In this document: positions 44,587 to 54,472 of the stretch, piece by piece
How positions within the stretch are numbered: the stretch's first letter is position 1
Layout of the letters: every line of letters begins with the position of its first letter
DNA from: an uncultured Porphyromonadaceae bacterium
GTDB taxonomy: Bacteria; Bacteroidota; Bacteroidia; Bacteroidales; Muribaculaceae
NCBI GenBank assembly: GCA_902495075.1
Contig: CABUVO010000013.1
Coordinates: 1-64,000, forward strand
DNA length: 64,000 nucleotides
Direction of reading: 5' to 3'
The notes under the pieces: generated by a model
Told to the model about the DNA's origin: nothing
The model's database searches: none
The model's input: the letters and a program-made list of their open reading frames with translations, nothing else
Made by a program: the position numbers and the translations under genes

Positions 44587-46899
44587 ATGACAAGGACTTC
44601 ATTACGGTTTATAGTTTTAAGTTGTTTATTGTTGATTTGTGCCGACACATTGCGGGCATCAATATATGAGACTATGCAACGTGGAAGACAATTGTCTTCT
44701 TGCGGAAGATATCATGATGCTTTAGCTTCTTTTGACAGCGTCATTGCATCAACTAAGACAAGGTCTTCTTTACTTTTAGAGGCTCTTGATTCAAGGGCTC
44801 GATGTCACAAACAGCTGGCTAATTATTCTTTATCGTTAGATGATTATAACAGAGCATTATCCATCAATGCTTCAAAAACCAATCTCTCAATAGTATCTTT
44901 AAATAAGACAGACCTTCTTCTGCAAATCGGCAGATATGCTGATGCAGAAAATATCCTTGACAACCTTGAGGATCTGAACCCTTCGATCAGGAATCGAAGA
45001 TTATCCAATCTCGCATCGGTATACGTGCGTACAGGACGATATGACAGAGCGGAAGAACTTTACAAGACTCTGATTGAAGAAGACTCAACCGGAAATTCAG
45101 TTACGTTTCAGAATCTTGGTTTCCTTTACATGATGCAAGGAAACTGGAATCATGCCGTAAGGGCACTTAAAAGAGCCTATTTATCATTTCCTGATGACAC
45201 CCCGGATAAATTCATAGCATTATCCAATCTTGCTTTGACAGAAGCATTTTCAGCATTCCGAACTGATGCGACAATGCATATTGAAGAGGCTATAAAGAAC
45301 CTCATAAGATTATTGGGACCGAATCATCCGGATGTAATAACGGCAAAGAGGAAACAGGGGGAAATATACCTTGCCTTAAATGATAAATCAATAGCATTTC
45401 AAGCGTTCAAGGAATATTTCGAACACAATAGCAAAAATATCCTATCTACCTTCGGAAGCTTGACTACACAGGGAAGGCTTGATTTTTGGAAAAAAGAACG
45501 ACCCCTCCTGTCTCTTTGTTTCGGTTTAGAGTCTACCAACCCAGAGTTTCTGTTTGATGTAGCGTTATTTCGAAGAAGTATTGCTTTGCTTGGAAACGGA
45601 CAGGATTACAAGCGTCTGTTATCAGTGAAAGGTAAAGATATCCAACAAAAACTTAAAACCGGATACGCGGCAGTAGATTTTGTTGTGTATCCGAAACGCA
45701 ATGATTCCGGAAAACTTATTGATTACATGGGAGCAATTGTTGCAACGAAATCGAAAATAGATTTTGTAACCATTGGCAAAGTATCGGATATTGAAAATCA
45801 TAAAGTTAATGGCATACGTCTTAAGACTGCCATTTCATCAGGCAGACAGAATCATATCAACGCTATTTATGCAGATTCCATATTAACCGAATTAATATGG
45901 AGTCGGGTGCTCGATAAAATTAATAATGAGAGACACGTATATTTTGTTCCTGACGGTATTCTGAACCTTTTGGCAGCTGAATATCTTCCAGGTCTACCGA
46001 TGAATATATCTTTTCACCGGTTAACAAGTCTCGTTAATTTAACACAAAGAAATTCAAAAGTCAACAACGGGAAATTTCTCCTTGCAGGTGGACTTGATTA
46101 TAATAACCTTGATAACGAAATTTCAAAATCATCTATCCCTAACCATCAGGCGGTGGAGTTTTTAAAAGAAAATATAAACAATGTGTCTTTCTCAACGCTC
46201 CAAGGGATGAAGGAAGAAGTTGAAGAAATCTATCGCGAATATCCGGATGCTACAATTACTACTACCCTTTCGGAAGAAAGCTTTAAAAACAGAATAAAAG
46301 AGTTTAACAGACTTCACATATCCTCACATGGCTATACGCTTCACATAGACGAACCTGAACAAGCATATATGCTTTCAGATTCCATTATGGCAGACAGGTC
46401 GCTATTGGCGTCAGGACTTGTATTAACCGGAGCAAATATTGCATACAATCATAAGGATCGTGAAGACGGTTTACTATCGGCTCGTGAATTATGTGATATG
46501 GATATGTCAAATGTTGACTTTATAGTATTATCTGCTTGCCAGACTGCTGATGGTAAAATTAGCGATGAAGGACCGGCAGGGCTTGTAAGAGGTCTAAAGA
46601 AAGCGGGTGCGAATACTATAGTTGCCACACTTTGGGAAGTTGACGATTCTGCGGCAAGAATGTTTATGACAAAGTTCTATCAATTGCGCAAAAAAGGTAT
46701 CGGCATATCACAGGCATTTAAAAAGAGTCGCGAGTTTTTAATAAATTATAGCGTTGAAGAGCCTGAGATGATAGCAGAATACGATCCTGCTATCCAGGCG
46801 ACACGTATAGTTGAAACAGGCGAGATAGAAACGTCATATCCGATGGCTGCACCTTCTATGTGGGCTCCATTTATATTAATAGATAATATTGAGTATTAA
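44587..46899 (+). CDS. Exported TPR-CHAT caspase-like protease
   Basis: The 770-residue protein has a signal peptide (about 1-24), tetratricopeptide repeats (about 28-290) and a linker with a helical pair. The C-terminal CHAT domain (about 480-770) has the catalytic dyad H581 in LHISSHGY and C651 in VLSACQT, followed by the usual GPAGLVRGLKKAGANTIVATLWEVDD and the end motif WAPFILID. CHAT proteases are caspase/separase relatives that cut specific partners. Periplasmic location is predicted, unlike cytoplasmic CHAT defence proteins. Substrate is unknown; the neighbours on either side are candidates. Confidence 0.9.
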   Translation: MTRTSLRFIVLSCLLLICADTLRASIYETMQRGRQLSSCGRYHDALASFDSVIASTKTRSSLLLEALDSRARCHKQLANYSLSLDDYNRALSINASKTNLSIVSLNKTDLLLQIGRYADAENILDNLEDLNPSIRNRRLSNLASVYVRTGRYDRAEELYKTLIEEDSTGNSVTFQNLGFLYMMQGNWNHAVRALKRAYLSFPDDTPDKFIALSNLALTEAFSAFRTDATMHIEEAIKNLIRLLGPNHPDVITAKRKQGEIYLALNDKSIAFQAFKEYFEHNSKNILSTFGSLTTQGRLDFWKKERPLLSLCFGLESTNPEFLFDVALFRRSIALLGNGQDYKRLLSVKGKDIQQKLKTGYAAVDFVVYPKRNDSGKLIDYMGAIVATKSKIDFVTIGKVSDIENHKVNGIRLKTAISSGRQNHINAIYADSILTELIWSRVLDKINNERHVYFVPDGILNLLAAEYLPGLPMNISFHRLTSLVNLTQRNSKVNNGKFLLAGGLDYNNLDNEISKSSIPNHQAVEFLKENINNVSFSTLQGMKEEVEEIYREYPDATITTTLSEESFKNRIKEFNRLHISSHGYTLHIDEPEQAYMLSDSIMADRSLLASGLVLTGANIAYNHKDREDGLLSARELCDMDMSNVDFIVLSACQTADGKISDEGPAGLVRGLKKAGANTIVATLWEVDDSAARMFMTKFYQLRKKGIGISQAFKKSREFLINYSVEEPEMIAEYDPAIQATRIVETGEIETSYPMAAPSMWAPFILIDNIEY

Positions 46900-46934
46900 A
46901 ACAGATTAAATCACAACGATATACACTTATAATT

Positions 46935-48350
46935 ATGAATAGATTACTATCATTATTTCTTTTGGTTTTAACGCTTCCGGCATTCGGACAATCCAAATCT
47001 CTGCAGAACCTCCCTGCAAATCAAGAGTTTAAGGTGCTTGTGTATGAAAACTCTGATTCTACACTGCTCACTTTTGGTAAAAACGTTAACAACAGAAGCA
47101 TTCTCGGAGATTCATGGAAAGCAATAAAGGGAGCCTATCGCTCAACAGCGATGGGAACAATCTCATCCGTTTCAGCCGACCTGCTCTCAACAGGGATAGG
47201 ACTTGTTGTCGAAGCACTCCGTGACAAGAAAGGTGATTGGATGCAACAGGTATCTAAAGATTGCAAATACACTAAAAAGTTGCCGATGCAACAACAGATC
47301 ACAGATTTCTACGCCACAACATCCAACCGGGGAGCCATGGATCTCGACAGTATTGTTTTCGATGGTTTCGGGTGTCAGCAATTCCTTAATTTTACAAATC
47401 CAGCTACCGGTAAACCTGAGAAATTTCTTGTATTTGATCTGAAATGCACTCTTCGCAAAGATGATCAAGGTAAAGACCGGATGCTTCATCACAGCAAGTT
47501 TGAAGTAGAAGTCGATCATCTGTTCTTCAACCCATATCTCTGTAACCTACCCAACGATTCGCTCAGTACGCAAAATGTTGAACTGCGCACTCCATTTTCA
47601 TTTGCCTCGCGCAAAAACCTTAAATTTAACGTGAATGCAAAGATTACATCCTCCTGGATGAATGAAGCTATTCAGGTTGTAAATGACCAGCTTCTTGGCG
47701 AATTCAATATCAATGCAACCATACCCGATTCTCTCGCTCTCGAAAACGGAGACTGGAATCACGGATATTTTGTATATATACGTCCAACAAAAGCTAATAT
47801 CAGACAATATAATCTCGATGCAAATCAGATCGAGACGATGAATGACAGATCCAAATATGTATCGGTCAAAGGGGAATCATTCCTTGTGCCTCGCAGTTTC
47901 ATCGGTTATGACGATTCTAAGAAAATGAGAAGGATCTGGGGTACGGGGCAATATAAAGTCGACATGACGATAAGTGAGAGTTGTGACATAAACTATGAAT
48001 ATTATCTTGAACCTACCGACAATATAGCTTCTGTACCTTCAAGTGGTCGTCCGAATTTCAAAGGCAGGAAATGGAATCGCTATTGGACAGAAGAATGGAA
48101 TCGTATTAAGCGCAGAAGAGGTAATCGTAACGTGTTTGAGTCAATATGGACAGACTTAAAGATGACTTATGGTAACAACAGGTGGGTATATACTGTTCTT
48201 GATCCCGTTGCGACCGTAATATTGACTCAGGAAAACAATGCTCTGACAAAATGGACAGACAATTGGATGAAACTCGGGAGTGCCACTTCAGCCGGAAATG
48301 CGGCTTCCAAACCATCTCAGGGGCAACAACAGGCGCCACGAGGTAAATAA
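46935..48350 (+). CDS. Exported protein of unknown function, third gene of the CHAT set
   Basis: The 471-residue protein has a signal peptide (about 1-18, LTLPAFGQ). A small glycine/serine-rich hydrophobic stretch follows (about 72-95, AMGTISSVSADLLSTGIGLVVEAL). A central region has many aromatic and charged strands, and the C-terminal tail is Ser/Gln-rich (SAGNAASKPSQGQQQAPRGK). No known family is recognised. It starts 35 bases after the CHAT gene, so co-expression is likely. The hydrophobic stretch is not long or strong enough to be called a membrane helix. Confidence 0.8.
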   Translation: MNRLLSLFLLVLTLPAFGQSKSLQNLPANQEFKVLVYENSDSTLLTFGKNVNNRSILGDSWKAIKGAYRSTAMGTISSVSADLLSTGIGLVVEALRDKKGDWMQQVSKDCKYTKKLPMQQQITDFYATTSNRGAMDLDSIVFDGFGCQQFLNFTNPATGKPEKFLVFDLKCTLRKDDQGKDRMLHHSKFEVEVDHLFFNPYLCNLPNDSLSTQNVELRTPFSFASRKNLKFNVNAKITSSWMNEAIQVVNDQLLGEFNINATIPDSLALENGDWNHGYFVYIRPTKANIRQYNLDANQIETMNDRSKYVSVKGESFLVPRSFIGYDDSKKMRRIWGTGQYKVDMTISESCDINYEYYLEPTDNIASVPSSGRPNFKGRKWNRYWTEEWNRIKRRRGNRNVFESIWTDLKMTYGNNRWVYTVLDPVATVILTQENNALTKWTDNWMKLGSATSAGNAASKPSQGQQQAPRGK

Positions 48351-48435
48351 CAGCTTTTTGAGGGTGTATCGCGATTATATTAAACTTTTCTGCTTAAAAG
48401 ATGTCTTATAGATATAACCTCTAAATTTCAAGGCT

Positions 48436-48927
48436 ATGAGACGTATAATCACATCACTCATCCTCTCTCTGTTTATCCTGTCAGGAACCGGTATAGCTTT
48501 CGCAGATAAGCATAAACATCACGATAGAGATCGTTATGAGTATAGTCACGATCGTCGTCATTCATATAAGCATTATAAGTATGATGACGATGATGATTAT
48601 TACAAGCACATGAAGAAAGCGCGCAAGGCTGAGAAAAAATATTGGAAAGAGCGTCGTAAGATGGAGCATAGATATTATAGAGACTATGACCATCAACTCC
48701 GCAAAATGGTTGCGTATGCAGCAAGAGGTGGTAGAGACGTGCGTGTCTGGAGAATTAGCGATGACACTTACCTTGTGAAGTATTATAGAGGGGGGCGTTA
48801 TTACACGCAGCGTCTTTATCCTTATTCAGGAAGATACGGATCAAGAGGTATTGTCAATGTTAATTGGAATCCATTGTCTTCCTGGACACTGCTACCTTCA
48901 ATTAATATAAGCATCCCTTTTGATTGA
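48436..48927 (+). CDS. Small exported His/Tyr/Arg-rich protein
   Basis: The 163-residue protein has a signal peptide (about 1-23, GTGIAFA). Then comes a low-complexity segment (about 24-95) very rich in His, Asp, Tyr, Lys and Arg (KHKHHDRDRYEYSHDRRH; KYDDDDDYYKHMKKA). The C-terminal part, DDTYLVKYYRGGRYYTQRLYPYSG, is small and basic. Metal or polyanion binding is possible from composition alone. I do not recognise a family. It is 85 bases after the third CHAT-set gene and may be the last gene of that transcript, which would end at 49106-49148. Confidence 0.7.
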   Translation: MRRIITSLILSLFILSGTGIAFADKHKHHDRDRYEYSHDRRHSYKHYKYDDDDDYYKHMKKARKAEKKYWKERRKMEHRYYRDYDHQLRKMVAYAARGGRDVRVWRISDDTYLVKYYRGGRYYTQRLYPYSGRYGSRGIVNVNWNPLSSWTLLPSINISIPFD

Positions 48928-49105
48928 TGAGGCGAGTCGCCAGCCGGTTTCATTCTCCGAAAGCCATAACTCGTGGTCTACAAATAGAACTCCCGGCATT
49001 TCTGATATGTACGGGGTTAGATTAAATTTAAAAATGGATATATCGAATTGATTTTGAAGACCGAATTTGATTTTAATATAATCTTCATCTGAAATAAATA
49101 TTGTC

Positions 49106-49148
49106 AAGACCGGAAGGTTGAATGTTGATACGTTCCCTTTCCGGTCTT
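49106..49148 (+). terminator. Likely intrinsic terminator of the CHAT-set transcript
   Basis: AAGACCGGAA (49106-49115) pairs with TTCCGGTCTT (49139-49148), a perfect 10-bp stem with a 23-base loop followed by TTTT on the plus strand. It lies 178 bases after the stop at 48927; between them I see no gene. On the minus strand no T tract follows. Confidence 0.6.
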
Positions 49149-49187
49149 TTTTATAAAGAGTCTTCGTAAGCAAACTGACGCATTTCA

Positions 49188-50162
49188 TCATTTTTTCAAA
49201 GGAACAAGTTCTTTTGCGGGAACCGCTTTCAATTCCTCCTGAGGTAAGATCTTAAGAGTCCTATTATTAACATTTGAATTTCTCAGAAGTCTCTGCCTTT
49301 TATCAACTGGTTTGACAGGAATTTGATTCCCTTCCGTGTCTTCAAGAATAGCACCGATTTTTGAATCCTCTTCAATTGTATCTTTTTTCTCTGATATCAC
49401 CCGTTTGTGAAAACCGGAATATTTACGTTGTGAATGGATTCTATAATACTCCGTGCTGTCAAGCGGTAGTTGTTGAAGTGCAATACTATCAATCCATATT
49501 GGTAATGAATGGTCTTCCTTGGTTCTCATATATCCGAACACTCTTTTAACATTATATGCAGTATCGGTTTGAAGAGTGAGATCGATTTTTGAATTTCCAT
49601 TCTGTGTCTGATACGTATAGCTTGACATGCCGTTGTCATAATCCACTCCAAGCAGCACATTTCCTGAGGACAAACCTTTCAGACGCATCTTCCATGTTAT
49701 TCTTTCCCCTTTCGGAATATCATTAAGTGGCAGTGAAAATGCAAGTCCATTAGACGGCGAATTCTCAGATATCAGAATATGGCGTGAATATGGCCAAAGA
49801 TCTGTTGAAACCAGATTCTTTTCGGTCTCGCCAATTGCTCTGTTTTGACGTTTTGCCAATTCCGCGTCAACTTTCCCAAAAAGATTCAAATAGTCATCAA
49901 TATTTCTTCCATACCACGTCATTGTGGAATCAAAGTCAGCCTTGGATAAACCATGCTTATCTAAAGCCCACTGCACGGCACTGTCTCTTATACTGTCGTT
50001 ATAATAACCCGAATTATGTTGCTGCATATATACTTCCGCTATCTGCATGTCGGCAATAAGTCCGACCATTTCATCGTCAGACAAAACGCCCTTGGGTCTT
50101 TTATTGCATCCTGCTCCCAAGAGCAATGCAACAACAACCAATATGAAAGTATATTTTTTCAA
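49188..50162 (-). CDS. DUF4296 domain lipoprotein
   Basis: The 324-residue protein has a lipoprotein signal peptide with the lipobox LLGAGC (C19) and the DUF4296 domain (about 25-125, LSDDEMVGLIADMQIAEVYMQQ). A beta-rich middle (about 130-240) follows, then a basic, proline-rich tail. Function is unknown. The position directly downstream of lspA (2-base gap) is the standard Bacteroidales arrangement and fits a lipoprotein matured by that peptidase. Confidence 0.88.
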   Translation of the reverse strand: MKKYTFILVVVALLLGAGCNKRPKGVLSDDEMVGLIADMQIAEVYMQQHNSGYYNDSIRDSAVQWALDKHGLSKADFDSTMTWYGRNIDDYLNLFGKVDAELAKRQNRAIGETEKNLVSTDLWPYSRHILISENSPSNGLAFSLPLNDIPKGERITWKMRLKGLSSGNVLLGVDYDNGMSSYTYQTQNGNSKIDLTLQTDTAYNVKRVFGYMRTKEDHSLPIWIDSIALQQLPLDSTEYYRIHSQRKYSGFHKRVISEKKDTIEEDSKIGAILEDTEGNQIPVKPVDKRQRLLRNSNVNNRTLKILPQEELKAVPAKELVPLKK

Positions 50163-50164
50163 CT

Positions 50165-50869
50165 CTATTTCAATTTTGAAGTTTTTTCAGACTTATCATC
50201 ATTCCCTATTGCCTTGAATGCTATCGCTGCATCCTTAGAATAGAAAATAATAAGCAACGCCACACCTATGCATATCGATGAGTCTGCAATATTGAATATG
50301 AACGCGAAAAACTCAAAATAATTTCCTCCAACAACGGGAACCCATTCAGGCCAATAGAAATCAAAGAAAGGAAAATACAGCATATCAACTACCCTTCCCT
50401 CAAACCATCCGGCATATCCGCCATCTGGCGGGAAAATAGTTGCAATTTCAGGTGGCATAGGATTGTTGAAAATTTTGCCATAAAATACGCAATCGAATAT
50501 GTTTCCTGCTGCACCTGCGGCAATCAAAGCCACAGCCACAATAAAACCTTTCCGTATTTCTTTTATATCCTTGATTTTTATTATAAACCATATGAAGAGA
50601 ACCACAGCAATGATTCTGCCGAACGTGAGAACAAGTTTGTTCCACAATTCCAGCCCGAAAGCCATTCCGTTGTTCTCAATAAACTTGATATGAAACCATT
50701 TTAATATCTCAAGATCCTCCCCGAGATAGAAATTGGTCTTTATCCATATCTTTAATGCCTGATCAGCTATTATTACTGTCAAGGCAATTATAAGCGCAAG
50801 CCATCCGGCGGAAATGACGGATGACTTGCTATTGTGATTTTGCACCAAGGTGCTGTTTTCGTCTATCAT
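50165..50869 (-). CDS. lspA: Lipoprotein signal peptidase (prolipoprotein signal peptidase II)
   Basis: LspA cuts signal peptides ahead of the lipid-modified cysteine. The 234-residue protein has four or five membrane helices, the N-box FIENNGMAFGLE and the catalytic aspartates: one in GRVVDMLYFPFF and one in FNIADSSICIGV. It is longer than the 160 or so residues of proteobacterial LspA because of the loops typical of Bacteroidetes. It overlaps the ileS stop by 4 bases (ATGA). Confidence 0.93.
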   Translation of the reverse strand: MIDENSTLVQNHNSKSSVISAGWLALIIALTVIIADQALKIWIKTNFYLGEDLEILKWFHIKFIENNGMAFGLELWNKLVLTFGRIIAVVLFIWFIIKIKDIKEIRKGFIVAVALIAAGAAGNIFDCVFYGKIFNNPMPPEIATIFPPDGGYAGWFEGRVVDMLYFPFFDFYWPEWVPVVGGNYFEFFAFIFNIADSSICIGVALLIIFYSKDAAIAFKAIGNDDKSEKTSKLK

Positions 50870-53800
50870 TTTTTCGTAACTTTCGCCAGAATCTTTTCCC
50901 CGTCAATATCGAGTTCGACAACATTGTCACCCGACAATTCATCTGTGGGAATGATTTCATCTGCAAGAACTTGCGCTGCTATATAATCCTTGAAGGCATC
51001 AAGAGCGGAAACAACCGAAGGTGTCTCAGAAAGTTCCACTGCAACTTTATCAGTAATCTCAAAATAAGACGATTTACGGATATTTTGAATACGGTTGATA
51101 AGCTCTCTTGCCATACCCTCATTCTTCAATGCGTCTGTCAAAGTCACATCAAGAGCCACTGTTACATTTCCCTCATTGGTTACAAGCCATCCGGGGATAT
51201 CCTCGGGGATAATTTCAACATCTTCGAGGGTAACAACAGGCTGTTCGGGTAAAGACTCGAATGTGAAGTAACCATTTTTTTCGAATTCGGCAATATCTTT
51301 CTGGCTCATTTCTGTTATTGCTTTGCCAAGAGCCTTCATGATTTTACCATATTTCGGACCAAGTTTCTTGAAGTCTGCTTTTACTCTCTTCACAAGACCA
51401 CTCTCTTCATTCTCAACTATCTTAAGATCTTTAACATTGACTTCATCAAGAACAATACCTTTAATCTTTTCGATAGCTTCGCGCTGAGCTGCGTCAACTA
51501 CAGGGATCAAAAGAGTCTGAAGTGGCTGACGAACCTTCAGGTTGACCTTGCGGCGGAGTGCAAGCACATTTGAAGTGATCACCTGCGCAAGACTCATTCT
51601 CTCCTCAAGATCTTTATCAATAGCATCTTTATCTACTACCGGGAAATCCGATAGATGAACGGATGCATAGCCTTCACCTTCTGTTGCAGGAGCCATCAGG
51701 TCGGCATACAAACGATCAGCATAGAAAGGAGCGTATGGAGCCATAAGCTGTGCAACAGTTTTCAAACAAGTATACAGCGTCTGATATGCCGAAAGCTTGT
51801 CTGTGTCCATTTCACCTGCCCAAAAACGCTTGCGATTGAGACGCACATACCAGTTCGAGAGATTATCATTCACGAAAGTGTCGATTGCACGGGCAGCTTT
51901 CGTAGGCTCATAATCGTCAAGAGCAGCCTCAACTTCGGCAACAAGGCTGTTGAGAAGAGAAAGAATCCACCTGTCGATTTCAGGACGCTCCGATAACTTC
52001 ACCTGAGGTTCGGCTCCAGTGAAACCATCTACATTGGCATACAATGCGAAGAACTTGTATGTGTTGTATAAAGTTGAGAAAAGTTTTCTACTTACTTCTG
52101 CAACCCCTTCTTCATCATATTTCAGATTATCCCAAGGCTGAGAATTGGAAATCATATACCAACGCACGGGATCACTACCGAATTTTTCGATATTGCCGAA
52201 TGGATCTATGGCATTACCAAGACGTTTCGACATCTTGTTTCCATTCTTATCGAGCACAAGCCCATTGGAGATAACGGCTTTGTATGCTACGGAATCAAAG
52301 ACCATCCCGGCAATCGCATGCAACGTGAAGAACCAACCGCGAGTCTGGTCCACACCCTCTGCAATAAAGTCAGCTGGATAAACTTCATGAGAATCCAAGA
52401 GTTCCTTATTCTCGAAAGGATAATGAATCTGTGCATACGGCATTGCACCGGAATCAAACCAGACATCGATAAGGTCCGTTTCACGTTTCATCGGTTTTCC
52501 ACTTTCCGAAACGAGAACAATATCATCTACATACGGACGGTGAATATCAATCTTATCGTAGTTCTCGCCGGTATATTCACCAGGTTTGAAACCTTTTGCT
52601 GTGAATGGATTTTCACTCATGATTCCTGCTGCCACAGATTTATCGATAAGTTCACAAAGTTCTTCATATGAACCTATGCAAATCTCCTCTTTGCCATCTT
52701 CGGTTCTCCAGATAGGAAGAGGTGTTCCCCAATAACGTGAGCGTGAAAGATTCCAGTCCTGAACATTCTCAAGCCATTTTCCAAAACGTCCCGTACCTGT
52801 AGATACTGGTTTCCACTTGATTGTATCATTAAGCTCTAAAAGTCTTTCACGAGCCTGTGGTGTCCGGATAAACCAGCTGTCAAGTGGATAATATATGATG
52901 GGTTTGTCTGTGCGCCAGCAATGAGGATAGTTGTGAACATGCTTTTCTGTCTTAAACACATCACCTGCCTGTTTCATCTCCATGCAGAGGCGGACATTTA
53001 GATCTTCCTCCTTATTGGCTGCAACATCATCGTATTTGCCGTTTTGAGTGAAACGCGGATCATATGCATTCTTCACATATTCGCCGGCATGTTTCTTATA
53101 TTCCTCAATATTTACGCATTTCTCCACAAATTCCGGAGCGAGATCATCAATGAGATAGAATTTTCCTTGAAGATCAACCATCGGACGTGTCTCACCCTTT
53201 CGATTGATCATGAACAAAGAAGGAATATTGGCAGCCTTCGCCACTTTAGCATCATCCGCACCAAAAGTAGGCGCAATATGCACAATTCCTGTTCCGTCAT
53301 CAGTTGTCACATAATCTCCCGGTATAACTCGGAAGGCAGCGGCTTCCATTTCCACAAATTTATCGTTGCCGACAGAGAATACGTTATCAGGATTCGCTGT
53401 TGCAAATTCAGTAACATATTGAGCACTGTATTCTCCAAGTTTCTCAACAGGCTTAACCCATGGCATAAGCTGCTGATAATGCATCCCGACAAGATCCTCT
53501 CCCGTAAAATGTCCTACAACCTGATAAGGCACAATCTTATCGCCCGGCTTATAATCTTCCAAAGGAAGATTATCGGCATCTTTCTTAAAATATGCCCCAA
53601 CGAGCTCTGAAGCTAAAACGACTGTAATCTTTTCACCATTATAAGGATTATACGTGCGCACTGCAACATATTCAAACTTAGGTCCGACACAAAGTGCCGT
53701 ATTTGATGGAAGAGTCCAGGGAGTTGTTGTCCACGCAAGGAAACAAGGACGTCCCCACCCTGTCATTTCCGGTTTTGGATCCTTTATTGTAAACAGAGCT

Positions 53801-54435
53801 GTGGCAGTAAGATCTTTGACGTCGCGGTAACATCCCGGTTGATTAAGCTCATGTGAGCTCAAACCGGTGCCGGCACCGGGGGAATATGGCTGAATCGTGT
53901 ATCCCTTATAAAGATAACCTTTTTTGTACAACTCCTTAAGAAGCCACCAAACGGATTCTATATAACGGTTGTCGTATGTGATATATGGATTGTCAAGATC
54001 CACCCAATAACCCATTTTATGAGTAAGATCAGTCCATTCCTTGGTATATTTCATCACTTCACGACGGCACGCGGCATTATACTCGTCAACAGATATCTTT
54101 TTGCCGATGTCTTCTTTTGTGATTCCAAGTGTTTTCTCAACGCCAAGTTCAACAGGAAGACCATGAGTATCCCATCCCGCCTTACGCTTAACGTGAAAAC
54201 CTTTCATTGTTTTATAGCGGCAAATAATGTCTTTAATAGTACGCGCCATCACATGGTGAATACCCGGCATACCGTTTGCTGACGGTGGACCTTCAAAAAA
54301 CACGAATGTAGGGCAACCTTCACGCTCTTTCATACTGTTTTCAAAGAGCGAATTGGCATCCCAAAGTTCCAGCATCTCCTTATTGATGTCTGAAAGATTT
54401 AGCTGCTTGCTATATTCTTTAAAATTCTTTGCCAT
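50866..54435 (-). CDS. ileS: Isoleucyl-tRNA synthetase
   Basis: This class I synthetase charges tRNA-Ile. The 1189-residue protein has the HIGH-type site PPSANGMPGIHHVMART (about 50-66), a CP1 editing domain (about 190-450) with TTDDGTGIVHIAPTFGADD, the KMSKR loop (GNKMSKRLGNA, about 730-740) and anticodon-binding domains to the end. Length is at the upper end typical for Bacteroidetes. ddl lies 37 bases upstream on the same strand. Confidence 0.97.
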   Translation of the reverse strand: MAKNFKEYSKQLNLSDINKEMLELWDANSLFENSMKEREGCPTFVFFEGPPSANGMPGIHHVMARTIKDIICRYKTMKGFHVKRKAGWDTHGLPVELGVEKTLGITKEDIGKKISVDEYNAACRREVMKYTKEWTDLTHKMGYWVDLDNPYITYDNRYIESVWWLLKELYKKGYLYKGYTIQPYSPGAGTGLSSHELNQPGCYRDVKDLTATALFTIKDPKPEMTGWGRPCFLAWTTTPWTLPSNTALCVGPKFEYVAVRTYNPYNGEKITVVLASELVGAYFKKDADNLPLEDYKPGDKIVPYQVVGHFTGEDLVGMHYQQLMPWVKPVEKLGEYSAQYVTEFATANPDNVFSVGNDKFVEMEAAAFRVIPGDYVTTDDGTGIVHIAPTFGADDAKVAKAANIPSLFMINRKGETRPMVDLQGKFYLIDDLAPEFVEKCVNIEEYKKHAGEYVKNAYDPRFTQNGKYDDVAANKEEDLNVRLCMEMKQAGDVFKTEKHVHNYPHCWRTDKPIIYYPLDSWFIRTPQARERLLELNDTIKWKPVSTGTGRFGKWLENVQDWNLSRSRYWGTPLPIWRTEDGKEEICIGSYEELCELIDKSVAAGIMSENPFTAKGFKPGEYTGENYDKIDIHRPYVDDIVLVSESGKPMKRETDLIDVWFDSGAMPYAQIHYPFENKELLDSHEVYPADFIAEGVDQTRGWFFTLHAIAGMVFDSVAYKAVISNGLVLDKNGNKMSKRLGNAIDPFGNIEKFGSDPVRWYMISNSQPWDNLKYDEEGVAEVSRKLFSTLYNTYKFFALYANVDGFTGAEPQVKLSERPEIDRWILSLLNSLVAEVEAALDDYEPTKAARAIDTFVNDNLSNWYVRLNRKRFWAGEMDTDKLSAYQTLYTCLKTVAQLMAPYAPFYADRLYADLMAPATEGEGYASVHLSDFPVVDKDAIDKDLEERMSLAQVITSNVLALRRKVNLKVRQPLQTLLIPVVDAAQREAIEKIKGIVLDEVNVKDLKIVENEESGLVKRVKADFKKLGPKYGKIMKALGKAITEMSQKDIAEFEKNGYFTFESLPEQPVVTLEDVEIIPEDIPGWLVTNEGNVTVALDVTLTDALKNEGMARELINRIQNIRKSSYFEITDKVAVELSETPSVVSALDAFKDYIAAQVLADEIIPTDELSGDNVVELDIDGEKILAKVTKK

Positions 54436-54472
54436 CTATATTTGCAATGTTAAGTATTTCTATTATTCAATA

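Noticed and set aside
44587..46899. CHAT operon as a cytoplasmic phage-defence system
   Set aside because: All three proteins carry signal peptides and no defence genes flank them, so an envelope or extracellular role is the better reading.
48898..49191. 97-codon minus-strand frame downstream of the DUF4296 gene, starting on an ATGA overlap
   Set aside because: It is unrecognised, contains the terminator hairpin at 49106-49148 and overlaps the end of the convergent gene at 48927. A real gene is possible but not supported.
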